From: Oscillospiraceae bacterium
GTDB taxonomy: Bacteria > Bacillota > Clostridia > Oscillospirales > Oscillospiraceae
DNA: 64,000 nt
Reading direction: 5' to 3'
Assembly (NCBI GenBank): GCA_017538965.1
Contig: JAFYHU010000003.1
Coordinates: forward strand, 1-64,000
Shown one piece after another: positions 25,795 to 33,591 of this stretch. The position numbers and the translations under genes are program-made. Each line of letters opens with the position of its first letter. Position 1 is the first letter of the stretch. The notes under the pieces were generated by a model, which did not search any database, was not told the DNA's origin, and saw nothing but the letters and a program-made list of their open reading frames with translations.

Positions 25795-27867
25795 ATGAAA
25801 ACTCTAAAAAAAGCCCTCGCACTCATCATGTCCCTCGCCATTCTCTGCTCCATTCCCATCACCGCCTCGGCAGCACCGGTTCCCGAGGCCACGATCGACA
25901 CCACCAAAACCGGCAGTCTGAGCCTCTTCAAGTATGACCTCACCTCGGCTGAGAAGGACGGCATCTGGGATTCCTCCTATGTCAGCACCGGTGTCAAGGA
26001 TGAGGATGGTGTTGAAGCCATCCTCGGCAATCCCAGCCGGGTATCCTCTCTCAATGCAAACGGTACTGCCTACGGTTACGCCGTGCCGGGCGTCGAGTTC
26101 ACTTATCTGAAGGTTGCGGATATCCATACCTATACCAAGACTGAGGAAGGCACCACCAATACGGAGCTACTCTATGGGATCGAACCCTCGGAGAAAAGCA
26201 ACGTTTTCCTCGCCATTCTCGGTCTGACGACCGAAGATCGGTATAAGCCTGCGGATGAGACTGCCGGCGGCCAGTCTATGTATTACTATCAGTCGGACAA
26301 GCTGATCTCCGGTCTTCAGAAGGTTCTGGCGGACAATTCCACTGCCGTAAAGAACGCGCTGGAACAGTATATCCACACCTGCGGCGGCACTGCCTTGGCG
26401 GAAACCGATGCTTACGGCCATACCGCCGCAGATAATCTGCCCCTCGGCCTGTACCTGCTTGTTGAGACCCGCGTTCCCGAATCTGTGATCGACACGACCG
26501 ATCCCTTCCTGGTCTCTCTGCCCATGACGGCCGTCAACGGCTCGAACGCCGAAAACGGCGGCGATGCCTGGCTGTACGATGTGACGCTGTATCCCAAAAA
26601 CCTGACCGGCATTCCCAGTCTGGAGAAAACCCTGCGTGAAGCCAGAATCGACACCGGGAAGAACCACGGCAGCACCTCGGATATTGCAGACGGTTACGCC
26701 CATACTGCGACCGCTTCCGGCGGCGACCTGATCGACTACCAGATCATCTCCACCCTCCCCAGCATCACCTCGCAGGCAAGCTACCTGAGCGAGTACACCT
26801 TTGTGGATACCCTGTCCAAGGGCATCAGCTATAAGAAGAACGATGTCCTGATCGAGTTTTTCAAGGATGCCAAATGCACCGACCATATCTGTTCCTGGGA
26901 CGCAAACAGCGGGAAATTCACGGTCGCATATAATACCGGGGCCGACGGGAAGAACGTGATGACGATCTCCATGACGGCAGCCGGCCTCGCGGACATCAAC
27001 AGCAGCAATGCGGTCTACACCGGCGTGGATATGGTCAATTCCGGCTACTCCGACTGCACGATGCGCATCACCTACCAGGCGAAGCTCAATTCGGACAATA
27101 CCGTGAGCTACGGTGACGCCGGCAACAGCAATGCCGTCGCGCTCCAGTGGAAACGCAGCAACACCAGCTACTATGACACCCTTGTGGACGACTGCCATCT
27201 CTATGTCTACGGCATCGACGCGGTCAAACGCTTCTCCGACGGCCAGGGAGATTTCTCCAAGGTTGCCTTTGTCATCCACAACGATACGGACAACTGCTTT
27301 GTGACCGCCGCCTTCAACACCACGGAAAAGGTCTGGTATGCAGTCGGCCATGCTGCCGAGGCGACCTCCGCCACCCGCTTTGTCCCGGACGCCTCCGGCA
27401 AGCTGATTATCAAGGGACTAGAGGATGACACCTACTCGATCACCGAGGTCACGACCAGCAACGGCTATTCCCTGCTCAAGAACAGCGTGAAGCTGGTTAT
27501 TGCAGACACTGAAGCCGCGGCAGCCTGCGGGATCTACTCTACCGACGCGCTCGGCCTCATCCAGAACGATCCCCGCTATGCCTCTGTCAATCCCGGCCTA
27601 TATAAAAACATGCCCCAGAAGCATCTGGAGCACAAGCCGCTCACCGCGGCGGCAACCGTTGACGGCAATCCGGTGAACATGAAGCCCGACGGCGAGTCCG
27701 GCAATGCATTTGTTCCCTTCGTCTGCGTGAACACGAAGGGCTTTGATCTGCCCCAGACCGGCGGTCACGGTTCCTATTGGTTCCCCATCATCGGCCTTTC
27801 CGGACTGGCTCTGGCCGTGTTCGGCATCGTGCTTCTCAGCAGGAAGAAGACTGCCAAAGACAATTAA
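25795..27867 (+). CDS. LPQTG major pilin (SpaA/FimA-type backbone)
   Basis: A 690-residue sortase substrate with a signal peptide (LALIMSLAILCSIPITASA), a long isopeptide-type backbone with Cna-B-like domains, EVTTSNGYSLL near the C terminus and a full sorting signal: LPQTG near residue 652, a hydrophobic helix, then RKKTAKDN. AAGGAG lies upstream of ATG 25795. It follows the adhesin by 44 bases and is followed by two sortases, the usual order of a Gram-positive pilus operon. It would be polymerised through a pilin lysine, not identified here. Confidence 0.88.
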   Translation: MKTLKKALALIMSLAILCSIPITASAAPVPEATIDTTKTGSLSLFKYDLTSAEKDGIWDSSYVSTGVKDEDGVEAILGNPSRVSSLNANGTAYGYAVPGVEFTYLKVADIHTYTKTEEGTTNTELLYGIEPSEKSNVFLAILGLTTEDRYKPADETAGGQSMYYYQSDKLISGLQKVLADNSTAVKNALEQYIHTCGGTALAETDAYGHTAADNLPLGLYLLVETRVPESVIDTTDPFLVSLPMTAVNGSNAENGGDAWLYDVTLYPKNLTGIPSLEKTLREARIDTGKNHGSTSDIADGYAHTATASGGDLIDYQIISTLPSITSQASYLSEYTFVDTLSKGISYKKNDVLIEFFKDAKCTDHICSWDANSGKFTVAYNTGADGKNVMTISMTAAGLADINSSNAVYTGVDMVNSGYSDCTMRITYQAKLNSDNTVSYGDAGNSNAVALQWKRSNTSYYDTLVDDCHLYVYGIDAVKRFSDGQGDFSKVAFVIHNDTDNCFVTAAFNTTEKVWYAVGHAAEATSATRFVPDASGKLIIKGLEDDTYSITEVTTSNGYSLLKNSVKLVIADTEAAAACGIYSTDALGLIQNDPRYASVNPGLYKNMPQKHLEHKPLTAAATVDGNPVNMKPDGESGNAFVPFVCVNTKGFDLPQTGGHGSYWFPIIGLSGLALAVFGIVLLSRKKTAKDN

Positions 27868-27877
27868 ATAATCCGTA

Positions 27878-27909
27878 GCGGAGAGGCTTTCGGGCCTCTC
27901 CGCTTTTTT
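27878..27909 (+). terminator. Terminator between pilin and sortase genes
   Basis: A perfect 9-bp stem GCGGAGAGG/CCTCTCCGC (27878-27886 with 27895-27903) is followed by six Ts. The AGGAGG site of the sortase gene starts one base after the T tract. It would make pilin mRNA more abundant than sortase mRNA, a common stoichiometric device in pilus operons. Confidence 0.8.
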
Positions 27910-27921
27910 CAGGAGGATCGC

Positions 27922-28836
27922 ATGAAAAGAACCGTCCAATTCGCACTCCTTGCCGTGGCTGTCCTGCTGGCCGTCGGCATCACGCTCTATCCCCTTATAG
28001 CAAACGCCTATACCGAAAGAAACCGCAGTCTGATCGAGACCGAGTATACCGAAGCAATAAGCCAGATGGACAACACGGCTCTGGAAAACGCCATGCAGGC
28101 AGCGAGGGCGTATAACGCCTCCCTGCGGGGTGTAACCGGCATGACCTTTTCCAAGGAGGCGGTGGAGTATGCCTCCGCAAGCTATGAGCAGCTGCTGAAT
28201 GTCCATCAGGACGGGATCATGGCCTATGTGGAGATCCCGAAGATCTCCGCCAATCTCCCGATCTATCATGGGGCTGGGGATGATTCCCTGAACCGTGGTG
28301 TCGGACATCTGCTGGGCTCAGCTCTCCCGGTCGGCGGCGAGGCCACCCACTGCATCCTCACCGGACATTCCGGTCTTGCAAAGGATAAGCTTTTCTCGGA
28401 TCTGGACAAGCTGGAGGTCGGAGACATGTTCTTTATCCATGTTCTGAACGACACGCTGGCTTACCGGGTAAAGGAGCTTTTCACCGTACTGCCCGAGGAT
28501 ACCTCCCGTCTTCTGATCGAAGGGCAGCATGATTACTGTACGCTCATCACCTGCACGCCGCTGGGCGTCAACACCCACCGCCTCCTTGTACGGGGTGAGC
28601 GCGTGGAATACGCGGCTCCCGAAGAGCTTGTGGGAATGACCGCTTCGCAGATCCCGGATACGCCCGCGGGCTCGACCTGGCTCAATGCCTATCTCCGCGG
28701 CGTATTCCTCGCGCTGCTTGTTATCGTCACTCTGGTGATCGTTGTTCTAACCCTGCGCGGCCTGATCCTTTTCCGCCTCGGCAGAGCGTACCGCCGGCCG
28801 TTCGGCAGGAAGAGAGGCCGCCACGAAGTATATTAA
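27922..28836 (+). CDS. Class C (pilin) sortase
   Basis: A 304-residue membrane transpeptidase that joins pilin subunits. It has an N-terminal membrane helix, the catalytic His in LTGHSGL (about 149), the catalytic Cys in LITCTPLG (about 211) and Arg in NTHRLLVRG, then a second C-terminal membrane helix typical of class C. A lid-like segment precedes the catalytic core (YHGAGDDSLNRGVGHLLG) but has no clear DPW/DPF motif. AGGAGG precedes ATG 27922. Confidence 0.9.
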   Translation: MKRTVQFALLAVAVLLAVGITLYPLIANAYTERNRSLIETEYTEAISQMDNTALENAMQAARAYNASLRGVTGMTFSKEAVEYASASYEQLLNVHQDGIMAYVEIPKISANLPIYHGAGDDSLNRGVGHLLGSALPVGGEATHCILTGHSGLAKDKLFSDLDKLEVGDMFFIHVLNDTLAYRVKELFTVLPEDTSRLLIEGQHDYCTLITCTPLGVNTHRLLVRGERVEYAAPEELVGMTASQIPDTPAGSTWLNAYLRGVFLALLVIVTLVIVVLTLRGLILFRLGRAYRRPFGRKRGRHEVY

Positions 28837-29599
28837 AGCATTCCTTCTGGTGCTGCTCATGATCCTCGCCGCCCTGAGCGCCTATTTTGCCTTGACGCCC
28901 CTGATCTACAGCGCCCAGAAAACACGCCAGATGAAGGAGGACACGCAGGCCTTCTATGAGCAGCTTGAGAGTATGCAGATGGAGCAGGAGCCGCCGCGCA
29001 CAAATCCGAACGATCATGTGCCCATCCCCTACGAGAATCTCTATCTGGACATGCGGGACTACAACAAATGGCTTGACGCCACAAAGCAGTCCGGTCTCAA
29101 CAGCCGGGAGGCTTACCAGGACTCCTACTTTGATCTCACTGCATACGGTCTTCCCGATCAGGTCTTCGGCGTGATCCGCATCCCAAGAATGGATCTGGAG
29201 ATGCCCCTGTACCTCGGTGCCAGCTACGAAAACATGTCAAACGGCGCAAGTGTCCTCGCGCAGACCAGCATCCCGATCGGCGGTGAAAACTGCAACAGTG
29301 TGATCGCCGGGCACAGGAGCTGGAACGGGTATAAGTATTTTCTGGATATAGAGCTGCTGCAATACGGGGATGAGGTTTACATAACTAATCTTTGGGAGAC
29401 CCTGACTTACAAAGTCGTGGATATAAAGATCATCAACCCCAATGATGTGAACGCCATCCTGATCCAGAAGGACCGGGATCTTGTAACGCTGCTCACCTGC
29501 CACCCCTATGGCTCCGGCGGATTGTACCGTTATCTTGTCTTCTGTGAACGGGTAAAAGAAACAGCGCCCGCAAACACGGGCGCCGAACCTTTACAATAG
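28823..29599 (+). CDS. Second sortase, start codon uncertain
   Basis: A sortase with one N-terminal membrane helix and no C-terminal one. It has the catalytic His in IAGHRSWNG, the catalytic Cys in LLTCHPYG and the Arg in LYRYLVFCER, so it may anchor the finished pilus to the wall. No ATG, GTG or TTG lies at the ribosome binding distance: GAGAGG is followed after five bases by ACG (28823). GTG 28850 is the first ordinary start but lacks a site and would remove the basic residues before the membrane helix. The gene overlaps the class C sortase end by 14 bases. Subclass is not certain. Confidence 0.85.
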   Translation, partial: TKYIKAFLLVLLMILAALSAYFALTPLIYSAQKTRQMKEDTQAFYEQLESMQMEQEPPRTNPNDHVPIPYENLYLDMRDYNKWLDATKQSGLNSREAYQDSYFDLTAYGLPDQVFGVIRIPRMDLEMPLYLGASYENMSNGASVLAQTSIPIGGENCNSVIAGHRSWNGYKYFLDIELLQYGDEVYITNLWETLTYKVVDIKIINPNDVNAILIQKDRDLVTLLTCHPYGSGGLYRYLVFCERVKETAPANTGAEPLQ

Positions 29600-29890
29600 C
29601 AGCTTATAATCCCTGCGGCCATACAGGATCCTTCTGATCTGTACCGTTTCGCCGGATACCACATAGAAAACCAGATAGTTGCCTACGATGAGATATCTGT
29701 ACCCCTTTGCCGCAAGAGCAAGGTCGCGCGGACGCGGACAGCGCTCCGGCATCTCGCGAAGACTCAGGATTTCCTCTGTGAGAAGGTCATAATACTTCAG
29801 CGCGGCTTCCTGGGACAGGGTATTCAGATAATCTACGATGTCTGACAGATCCTGTCTGGCGGCCGGATAGATCTTCACCTTATACACCAT
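29591..29890 (-). CDS. RelE/ParE-family toxin
   Basis: A 99-residue toxin of the RelE/ParE superfamily: YKVKIYPAARQDLSDIVDYL at the N terminus and YRYLIVGNYLVFYVV with RRILYGRRDY at the C terminus, the classic pattern. The C-terminal YGRRDY fits ParE-like gyrase poisons or RelE-like mRNA interferases, which I cannot distinguish. It overlaps the antitoxin end by 11 bases. It lies opposite to the transfer operon, with its 3' end overlapping the end of the second sortase gene by 9 bases. Confidence 0.88.
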   Translation of the reverse strand: MVYKVKIYPAARQDLSDIVDYLNTLSQEAALKYYDLLTEEILSLREMPERCPRPRDLALAAKGYRYLIVGNYLVFYVVSGETVQIRRILYGRRDYKLLL

Positions 29891-30149
29891 GGACACGTCC
29901 CCGCATCTCTTTGGCAACGGCATCAAAATCCTCGCCCTCCGCGCCATCTGCAATCTGCTGCTCGGCGATGGCGAGCTTGCCGTAGAGATCGATGGTGGCC
30001 ATCTGGCGCTCGTACTCCTCCAGATTCATGACGACCATGTCTCCGGTACCGTTGCGTGTTATGAAGACGGGCTCTCTGGTCTGACGGCAAAAATCTGAGA
30101 TTTCGTTGGCGTTATTCCGCAAATCCGAGATCGGTCGAATACTCGGCAT
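29880..30149 (-). CDS. Phd/YefM-type antitoxin
   Basis: An 89-residue antitoxin with the Phd/YefM DNA-binding N terminus (RPISDLRNNANEISDFCRQT, EPVFITRNGTGDMVVMNLEEY) and a helical toxin-binding tail. ATG 30149 is preferred because AAAGGGG lies eight bases upstream; a GTG nine bases earlier is weaker. It would neutralise the ParE-like toxin and repress the shared promoter. Confidence 0.88.
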   Translation of the reverse strand: MPSIRPISDLRNNANEISDFCRQTREPVFITRNGTGDMVVMNLEEYERQMATIDLYGKLAIAEQQIADGAEGEDFDAVAKEMRGRVHGV

Positions 30150-30169
30150 ATTCAACACCCCTTTCCCAA

Positions 30170-30202
30170 GCTCATATTAGCATTATTATGAGCATATTTC
30201 AA
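30170..30202 (-). promoter_or_regulatory. Promoter and operator of the toxin-antitoxin pair
   Basis: On the minus strand TTGAAA (30197-30202) and TAATAT (30174-30179) are exactly 17 bases apart. The inverted repeat GCTCATA/TATGAGC (30170-30176 and 30187-30193) covers the -10 region and spacer, as expected for antitoxin autorepression. Confidence 0.7.
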
Positions 30203-30238
30203 TATATATTTTGCTAATTAACTTTGCAGGAGGATAAC

Positions 30239-30940
30239 TTGAAAAGAAAATTCCAAAGCCTTTTTCTGCCCCTTGCGCTGCTGTTTGTTTTTCACCTTCT
30301 CCACTCTCCGCCCGCCTTTGCCGATACCGACGGCAGTGAGATCCAGGTTGTAAGTCCGTCGTATCTGGAGGTTCAGCTGGGTCCGGCCTTTGCCGGAACG
30401 GAGTTTCAGTTCCGCACAGATACCGGGATCTATCCCGGCCTGATTCAAGTTGGCGAGGACGGTGTTCTTCGTCTGGAGATCGGCGGCAGCAGCCATTATA
30501 TTCTGTCCAGTGTCGGTACCGGCATGACGACACAGGGCTATATTCCGCAGCCGGAAATCACTTTTCCGCCGTTGAGCACACCCTATGTGCCGGACTACCA
30601 GCCGGCCGCTCAAATTGCGCCGGCCACGCATGTCGAATCCGGAGTACCGACCACCCCAGACACTCAGACAGATCCCGGTAATCCGATTCAAACAGCTCAA
30701 AGTACTCCCCTGCCTGTTCAATCTGTCCCGGAAGAGTACGTTCCGGAGCAGATAAGCTATGAACAGCCTGTCGAGGACATTGTCTATTATGAGGAAGAAG
30801 AATATTACCCGACTATTCCGATGGAGTCCTTGATCATACTCCTTGTCGGTTTACTGGTATGCATTGCAGTGCTGATCGGGCTAAAACTCGCGTCGCCCAA
30901 GAGCTCGGACGACGATGATTTTGATGATTATGACGAATAA
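30239..30940 (+). CDS. Secreted membrane-anchored protein with acidic tail
   Basis: A 233-residue protein from TTG 30239, with AGGAGG upstream. A signal peptide (LFLPLALLFVFHLLHSPPAFA) is followed by a small beta domain, a Pro/Thr/Gln-rich linker, a membrane helix near residues 195-218 and a very acidic cytoplasmic end (DDDDFDDYDE). It is exported with the C terminus inside. Function unknown; the position suggests a structural partner of the transfer or pilus apparatus. Confidence 0.7.
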   Translation: MKRKFQSLFLPLALLFVFHLLHSPPAFADTDGSEIQVVSPSYLEVQLGPAFAGTEFQFRTDTGIYPGLIQVGEDGVLRLEIGGSSHYILSSVGTGMTTQGYIPQPEITFPPLSTPYVPDYQPAAQIAPATHVESGVPTTPDTQTDPGNPIQTAQSTPLPVQSVPEEYVPEQISYEQPVEDIVYYEEEEYYPTIPMESLIILLVGLLVCIAVLIGLKLASPKSSDDDDFDDYDE

Positions 30941-31013
30941 GGCTTCCTCAGACTGAGATGGATGCTCCTTCTTGTTGAAACCGCCGATTTGTCCTTGATA
31001 ATTATAAATTTCA

Positions 31014-31042
31014 TTGACTTTCAGCACTTTTAATAGTATTAT
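31014..31042 (+). promoter_or_regulatory. Promoter of the structured RNA
   Basis: TTGACT (31014-31019) and TATTAT (31037-31042) are separated by exactly 17 bases, a near-consensus housekeeping promoter. Transcription would start near 31049-31050, directly before the 5' strand of the closing helix of the RNA. Confidence 0.75.
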
Positions 31043-31048
31043 GAGGAT

Positions 31049-31250
31049 GAAAAGAGACCTGCGTCCAGGCTCTCGATACTTCGGAAGAGCTCCCGGAGTC
31101 AGACTCCTTCAGGTGGAAGGAGGAATCGTTACAGACGCATGAAGAATGACGTCTACAATGTCGTGGGTCTCTTGTTCAAAGCCGTAAAGGCACAATAACG
31201 CTTACAGAGTCATCAACCGGGTTTCGTCCCGGTCTGATGGCTCTGTTTGC
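31049..31250 (+). ncRNA. Structured noncoding RNA, about 200 nt
   Basis: An 8-bp closing helix AAGAGACC (31052-31059) / GGTCTCTT (31166-31173) encloses TGCGTC/GACGCA (31060-31065 with 31134-31139), a GCTCT/AGAGC hairpin, and two mutually exclusive hairpins: GGAGT/ACTCC and CTCCTTC/GAAGGAG. A 3' tail with a GCCGTAAAGGC hairpin follows, then a long terminator stem (31204-31246). It has its own promoter and no ORF. Overall size and layout recall the raiA-type or similar Firmicutes RNA motifs, but I cannot assign a class by eye. It could also act as a leader for the downstream zinc-finger gene. Confidence 0.65.
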
Positions 31251-31252
31251 AT
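31204..31252 (+). terminator. Terminator at the 3' end of the structured RNA
   Basis: ACAGAG-T-CATCA pairs with TGATG-G-CTCTGT (31204-31214 with 31235-31246), with an inner CCGGG/CCCGG stem, followed by TTTGCATTT. The T tail is interrupted, so termination may be partial and allow readthrough to the next gene. Confidence 0.6.
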
Positions 31253-31289
31253 TTGCGCCCCTGTGGCTTTTTCTATTACGGAGGGAAAA

Positions 31290-31772
31290 GTGAAAACCAA
31301 AAAAATAACGTCAAAAAAGGCCGCCCGTCGCAGACGCATGCACTGTCCCTATTGCGGCAGTCCGGTGATTTACCGCACTGCCGACGGGATCTATAAGGAA
31401 AACGCAAAGCGTGCGATGCTTTTTGTCTGCTCCCGCTACCCTGCCTGTAATGCCTATGTGCGGGCCAACAAGGTAACGAAGAAGCCGATCGGCACACTGG
31501 CCGATCCTTCGCTCCGGCGGCTGCGCAATCAGGCACACAGGTTTTTCAATCGCCTGTATGAGTCCGGGCTTATGTCCAAGGGCGAGGCATATAACTGGCT
31601 CTCGGTTCTGACCGGGATGCCTGAGAGCATGGCCCATATAGGGTTCATGGGTGAATACAACTGCAGGCTCATCATCGACGAGTCCAAAAGACTGTTGAAG
31701 AGCCAGCACATCTCTTACTGGAGAGGAGGAAACCGATATGGCACTAACCGAAGAGCAGAGACTGCAGGTTGA
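31290..31772 (+). CDS. Zinc-finger protein (DUF3268-like)
   Basis: A 160-residue protein from GTG 31290 with GGAGGG upstream. A very basic N terminus precedes MHCPYCGSPVIYR and FVCSRYPACNAYV, a four-cysteine zinc ribbon as in topoisomerase I C-terminal fingers and the DUF3268 family. The rest is helical (RRLRNQAHRFFNRLYESGLM). It probably binds nucleic acid. It overlaps the sigma-like gene by 35 bases, so the three genes 31290-32669 form a compact unit. Confidence 0.75.
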   Translation: MKTKKITSKKAARRRRMHCPYCGSPVIYRTADGIYKENAKRAMLFVCSRYPACNAYVRANKVTKKPIGTLADPSLRRLRNQAHRFFNRLYESGLMSKGEAYNWLSVLTGMPESMAHIGFMGEYNCRLIIDESKRLLKSQHISYWRGGNRYGTNRRAETAG

Positions 31773-32289
31773 AGCCAATATGGGCCTGATTGGAAAGGTC
31801 CTTAAGGACAAGCTGCGCGGGAGCTCCGCGCTGGGAGTCTACACACATGAGGATTTGTTTCAGATCGGCTGTGTCGGTCTGTGCAAAGCTGTTGCTGAGG
31901 ATAAAAAGACCGGCTGCTTCTCCACCTTCGCCTATCGTCTGATCTGGAATGAGATCTGCGATGCCCTGGTGCTCGGCAATCGCTACGCGATGCACGAGGC
32001 GCCGACGGAGGATTTATCTGATACACATCCCAGAGCAAGTGAATTTGCATCCTCTAATTCACGCCTTGAGCTGGAAGAGCTTCAGCGGCGTTTATCCAGG
32101 GATGCGCCAGCAGGGATCCGGAAAGGTATGCAGGTGCTGATCCTCAAAGCTCACGGATACACCAGCAAAGAAATTGGGGTTCAGCTGCAGCTGCCGGCCA
32201 ATGCCGTGCGCACGCTTGCTTCCCGTACACGCGCGTATATCCGGAAACTCCCGGAATACGCGGCCTATGTTGAAGGAGGCCTCGTTTGA
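31738..32289 (+). CDS. Element-encoded sigma-70-like factor
   Basis: A 183-residue protein with sigma region 2 (HEDLFQIGCVGLCKAV and FSTFAYRLIWNEICDAL) and a C-terminal helix-turn-helix like region 4 (GYTSKEIGVQLQLPANAVRT). Region 4 is spaced by a short linker, giving the size of alternative sigma factors. AGAGGAGG precedes ATG 31738. Probably directs host RNA polymerase to element promoters; the target promoters are unknown. Its stop overlaps the start of the signal peptidase gene (TTGA). Confidence 0.82.
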   Translation: MALTEEQRLQVEANMGLIGKVLKDKLRGSSALGVYTHEDLFQIGCVGLCKAVAEDKKTGCFSTFAYRLIWNEICDALVLGNRYAMHEAPTEDLSDTHPRASEFASSNSRLELEELQRRLSRDAPAGIRKGMQVLILKAHGYTSKEIGVQLQLPANAVRTLASRTRAYIRKLPEYAAYVEGGLV

Positions 32290-32669
32290 AATTCGCGGCA
32301 CGGCTTCTGGTTCCCCTGCTGACGCTGGCGGTCTGTGTCACCGTCCTCAAGTCTGTTTTCTTCTGGGGTTATGTCCCCAGCTCATCCATGGAGCCCACGC
32401 TCAAGCGCGGCAGTATCATCTTCGGCTATTGCCATTTCAAGGAGCTGAAGACCGGAGATATTATTGCGTTTGAGCACGATCACAAGCTTCTGGTTAAGCG
32501 CATAGCCGCCTGCGGCGGCGACATTATCATCATAAACGATAAAAGCTGCACCGTCCCGGAAGATAGCTTCTTTGTACTGGGTGACAATGTGGATAATTCT
32601 CTGGACTCTCGCTACTGGTCTGACCCGTTTGTCCCGCTTAAGGACGTTGTTGCCCGCGTCTTTGCATAG
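32286..32669 (+). CDS. Small signal peptidase I
   Basis: A 127-residue signal peptidase I: one N-terminal membrane helix, the catalytic Ser in SSSMEPTL near residue 36, the catalytic Lys in LVKRIAACGGD near 65, and GDNVDNSLDSRYW near the C terminus. All three boxes are present although the protein is shorter than most. TTG 32286 overlaps the preceding stop, with GAAGGAGG upstream. On this element it may process the adhesin, pilin and secreted proteins upstream. Confidence 0.9.
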   Translation: MKFAARLLVPLLTLAVCVTVLKSVFFWGYVPSSSMEPTLKRGSIIFGYCHFKELKTGDIIAFEHDHKLLVKRIAACGGDIIIINDKSCTVPEDSFFVLGDNVDNSLDSRYWSDPFVPLKDVVARVFA

Positions 32670-32672
32670 TTT

Positions 32673-32719
32673 ACGCCCGTTGGCTGCTTTGAAATATAAG
32701 CAGTCGGCGGGCGTTTTTT
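32673..32719 (+). terminator. Terminator after the signal peptidase gene
   Basis: ACGCCCG...CTGCTT pairs with AAGCAG...CGGGCGT, followed by six Ts, directly after the peptidase stop. It ends the plus-strand unit and separates it from the convergent cargo genes. Confidence 0.88.
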
Positions 32720-32784
32720 CGTTTAATCTATATAAATCATGTTCTCGCGCGGCATGCCTCCAAATATTCATACACAATGGAGAC

Positions 32785-33591
32785 TCAGCTTTTCATCAAC
32801 GCCTCTTCAAAATACATCTCAAAGATTTTTATTGCCCGACGGCTGAGCTCGTCCTCAGGCCACAGCATATCAAAGGCATGCCTGTTCGTGTGATATACAT
32901 CCACTTCCGCTTTCACGCCGGCTTTGCGCAGATCATCCACATATTTCAGGGTTTCGTCATAGAACGGTTCCCCATCTCCCACGAATGTATAACAAGGCGG
33001 CAGATTTGTATAATCTGTCTGCCGGGATGGGGCGGCATAGGGAGAGACTTTCTTTTTGGCGTCTGCTCGAAGGTATAGTTTCCATCCCAGATGATTGCGC
33101 CGTGTGTTCCACACGCGGCCGTGATTGCTGCGGGAGCTGTCTGTATCGAAGTTACTGAGCATCGGATAAAGCGGCATCTGAAAAGACACGTTGATTCCCT
33201 GATCGCGCGCCATCATGCATACCGCAGCGCAGAGCCCGCCTCCGGCGCTCTCTCCACCGACCATCAAGCGGTCGAATCCCAGCTCATCTTTATTGTCTTC
33301 CATATAGCGCAGGACCGCATAGCAGTCCTCCACTGCGGCAGGATAAGGCCTGAGCCATGCCAACCGATATCCGGGAGACAGGACCGTCACGCCATACCTT
33401 TTCACAAGGTTCAGCGCCCGCCCCATATAGACCATTTCCTTCATACCGAGGATGTAGCCGCCGCCATGAATCCACAAAAGGCCAACTTTTATCGGCTTTA
33501 TATCCTTTGGCCGCAGGATCAGGACCAGGACGCGCCCGATTCTTGTTTTCTCAACCCTAATATCTTTGTCCGGAGTCAGTTTGATATTCAC
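32785..33591 (-). CDS. Alpha/beta hydrolase, acetyl-esterase (HSL) type
   Basis: A 268-residue esterase with the oxyanion-hole motif HGGGYILG, the nucleophile elbow GGESAGGGL and a late His (NRHAFDM) with upstream Asp (VGDGEPFYD), the hormone-sensitive-lipase pattern. It would hydrolyse small ester substrates in the cytoplasm. GTG start with GGAAAG upstream, overlapping the end of the YciI-like gene by four bases, so part of the cargo operon running 36618 to 32785. Confidence 0.88.
   Translation of the reverse strand: MNIKLTPDKDIRVEKTRIGRVLVLILRPKDIKPIKVGLLWIHGGGYILGMKEMVYMGRALNLVKRYGVTVLSPGYRLAWLRPYPAAVEDCYAVLRYMEDNKDELGFDRLMVGGESAGGGLCAAVCMMARDQGINVSFQMPLYPMLSNFDTDSSRSNHGRVWNTRRNHLGWKLYLRADAKKKVSPYAAPSRQTDYTNLPPCYTFVGDGEPFYDETLKYVDDLRKAGVKAEVDVYHTNRHAFDMLWPEDELSRRAIKIFEMYFEEALMKS

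Noticed and set aside
31049-31250. T-box, tmRNA, SRP RNA or RNase P
   Set aside because: None of the invariant sequences of these RNAs were found (no T-box AGGGTGG element, no tRNA-like CCA end, no SRP tetraloop domain), and no aminoacyl-tRNA gene follows.
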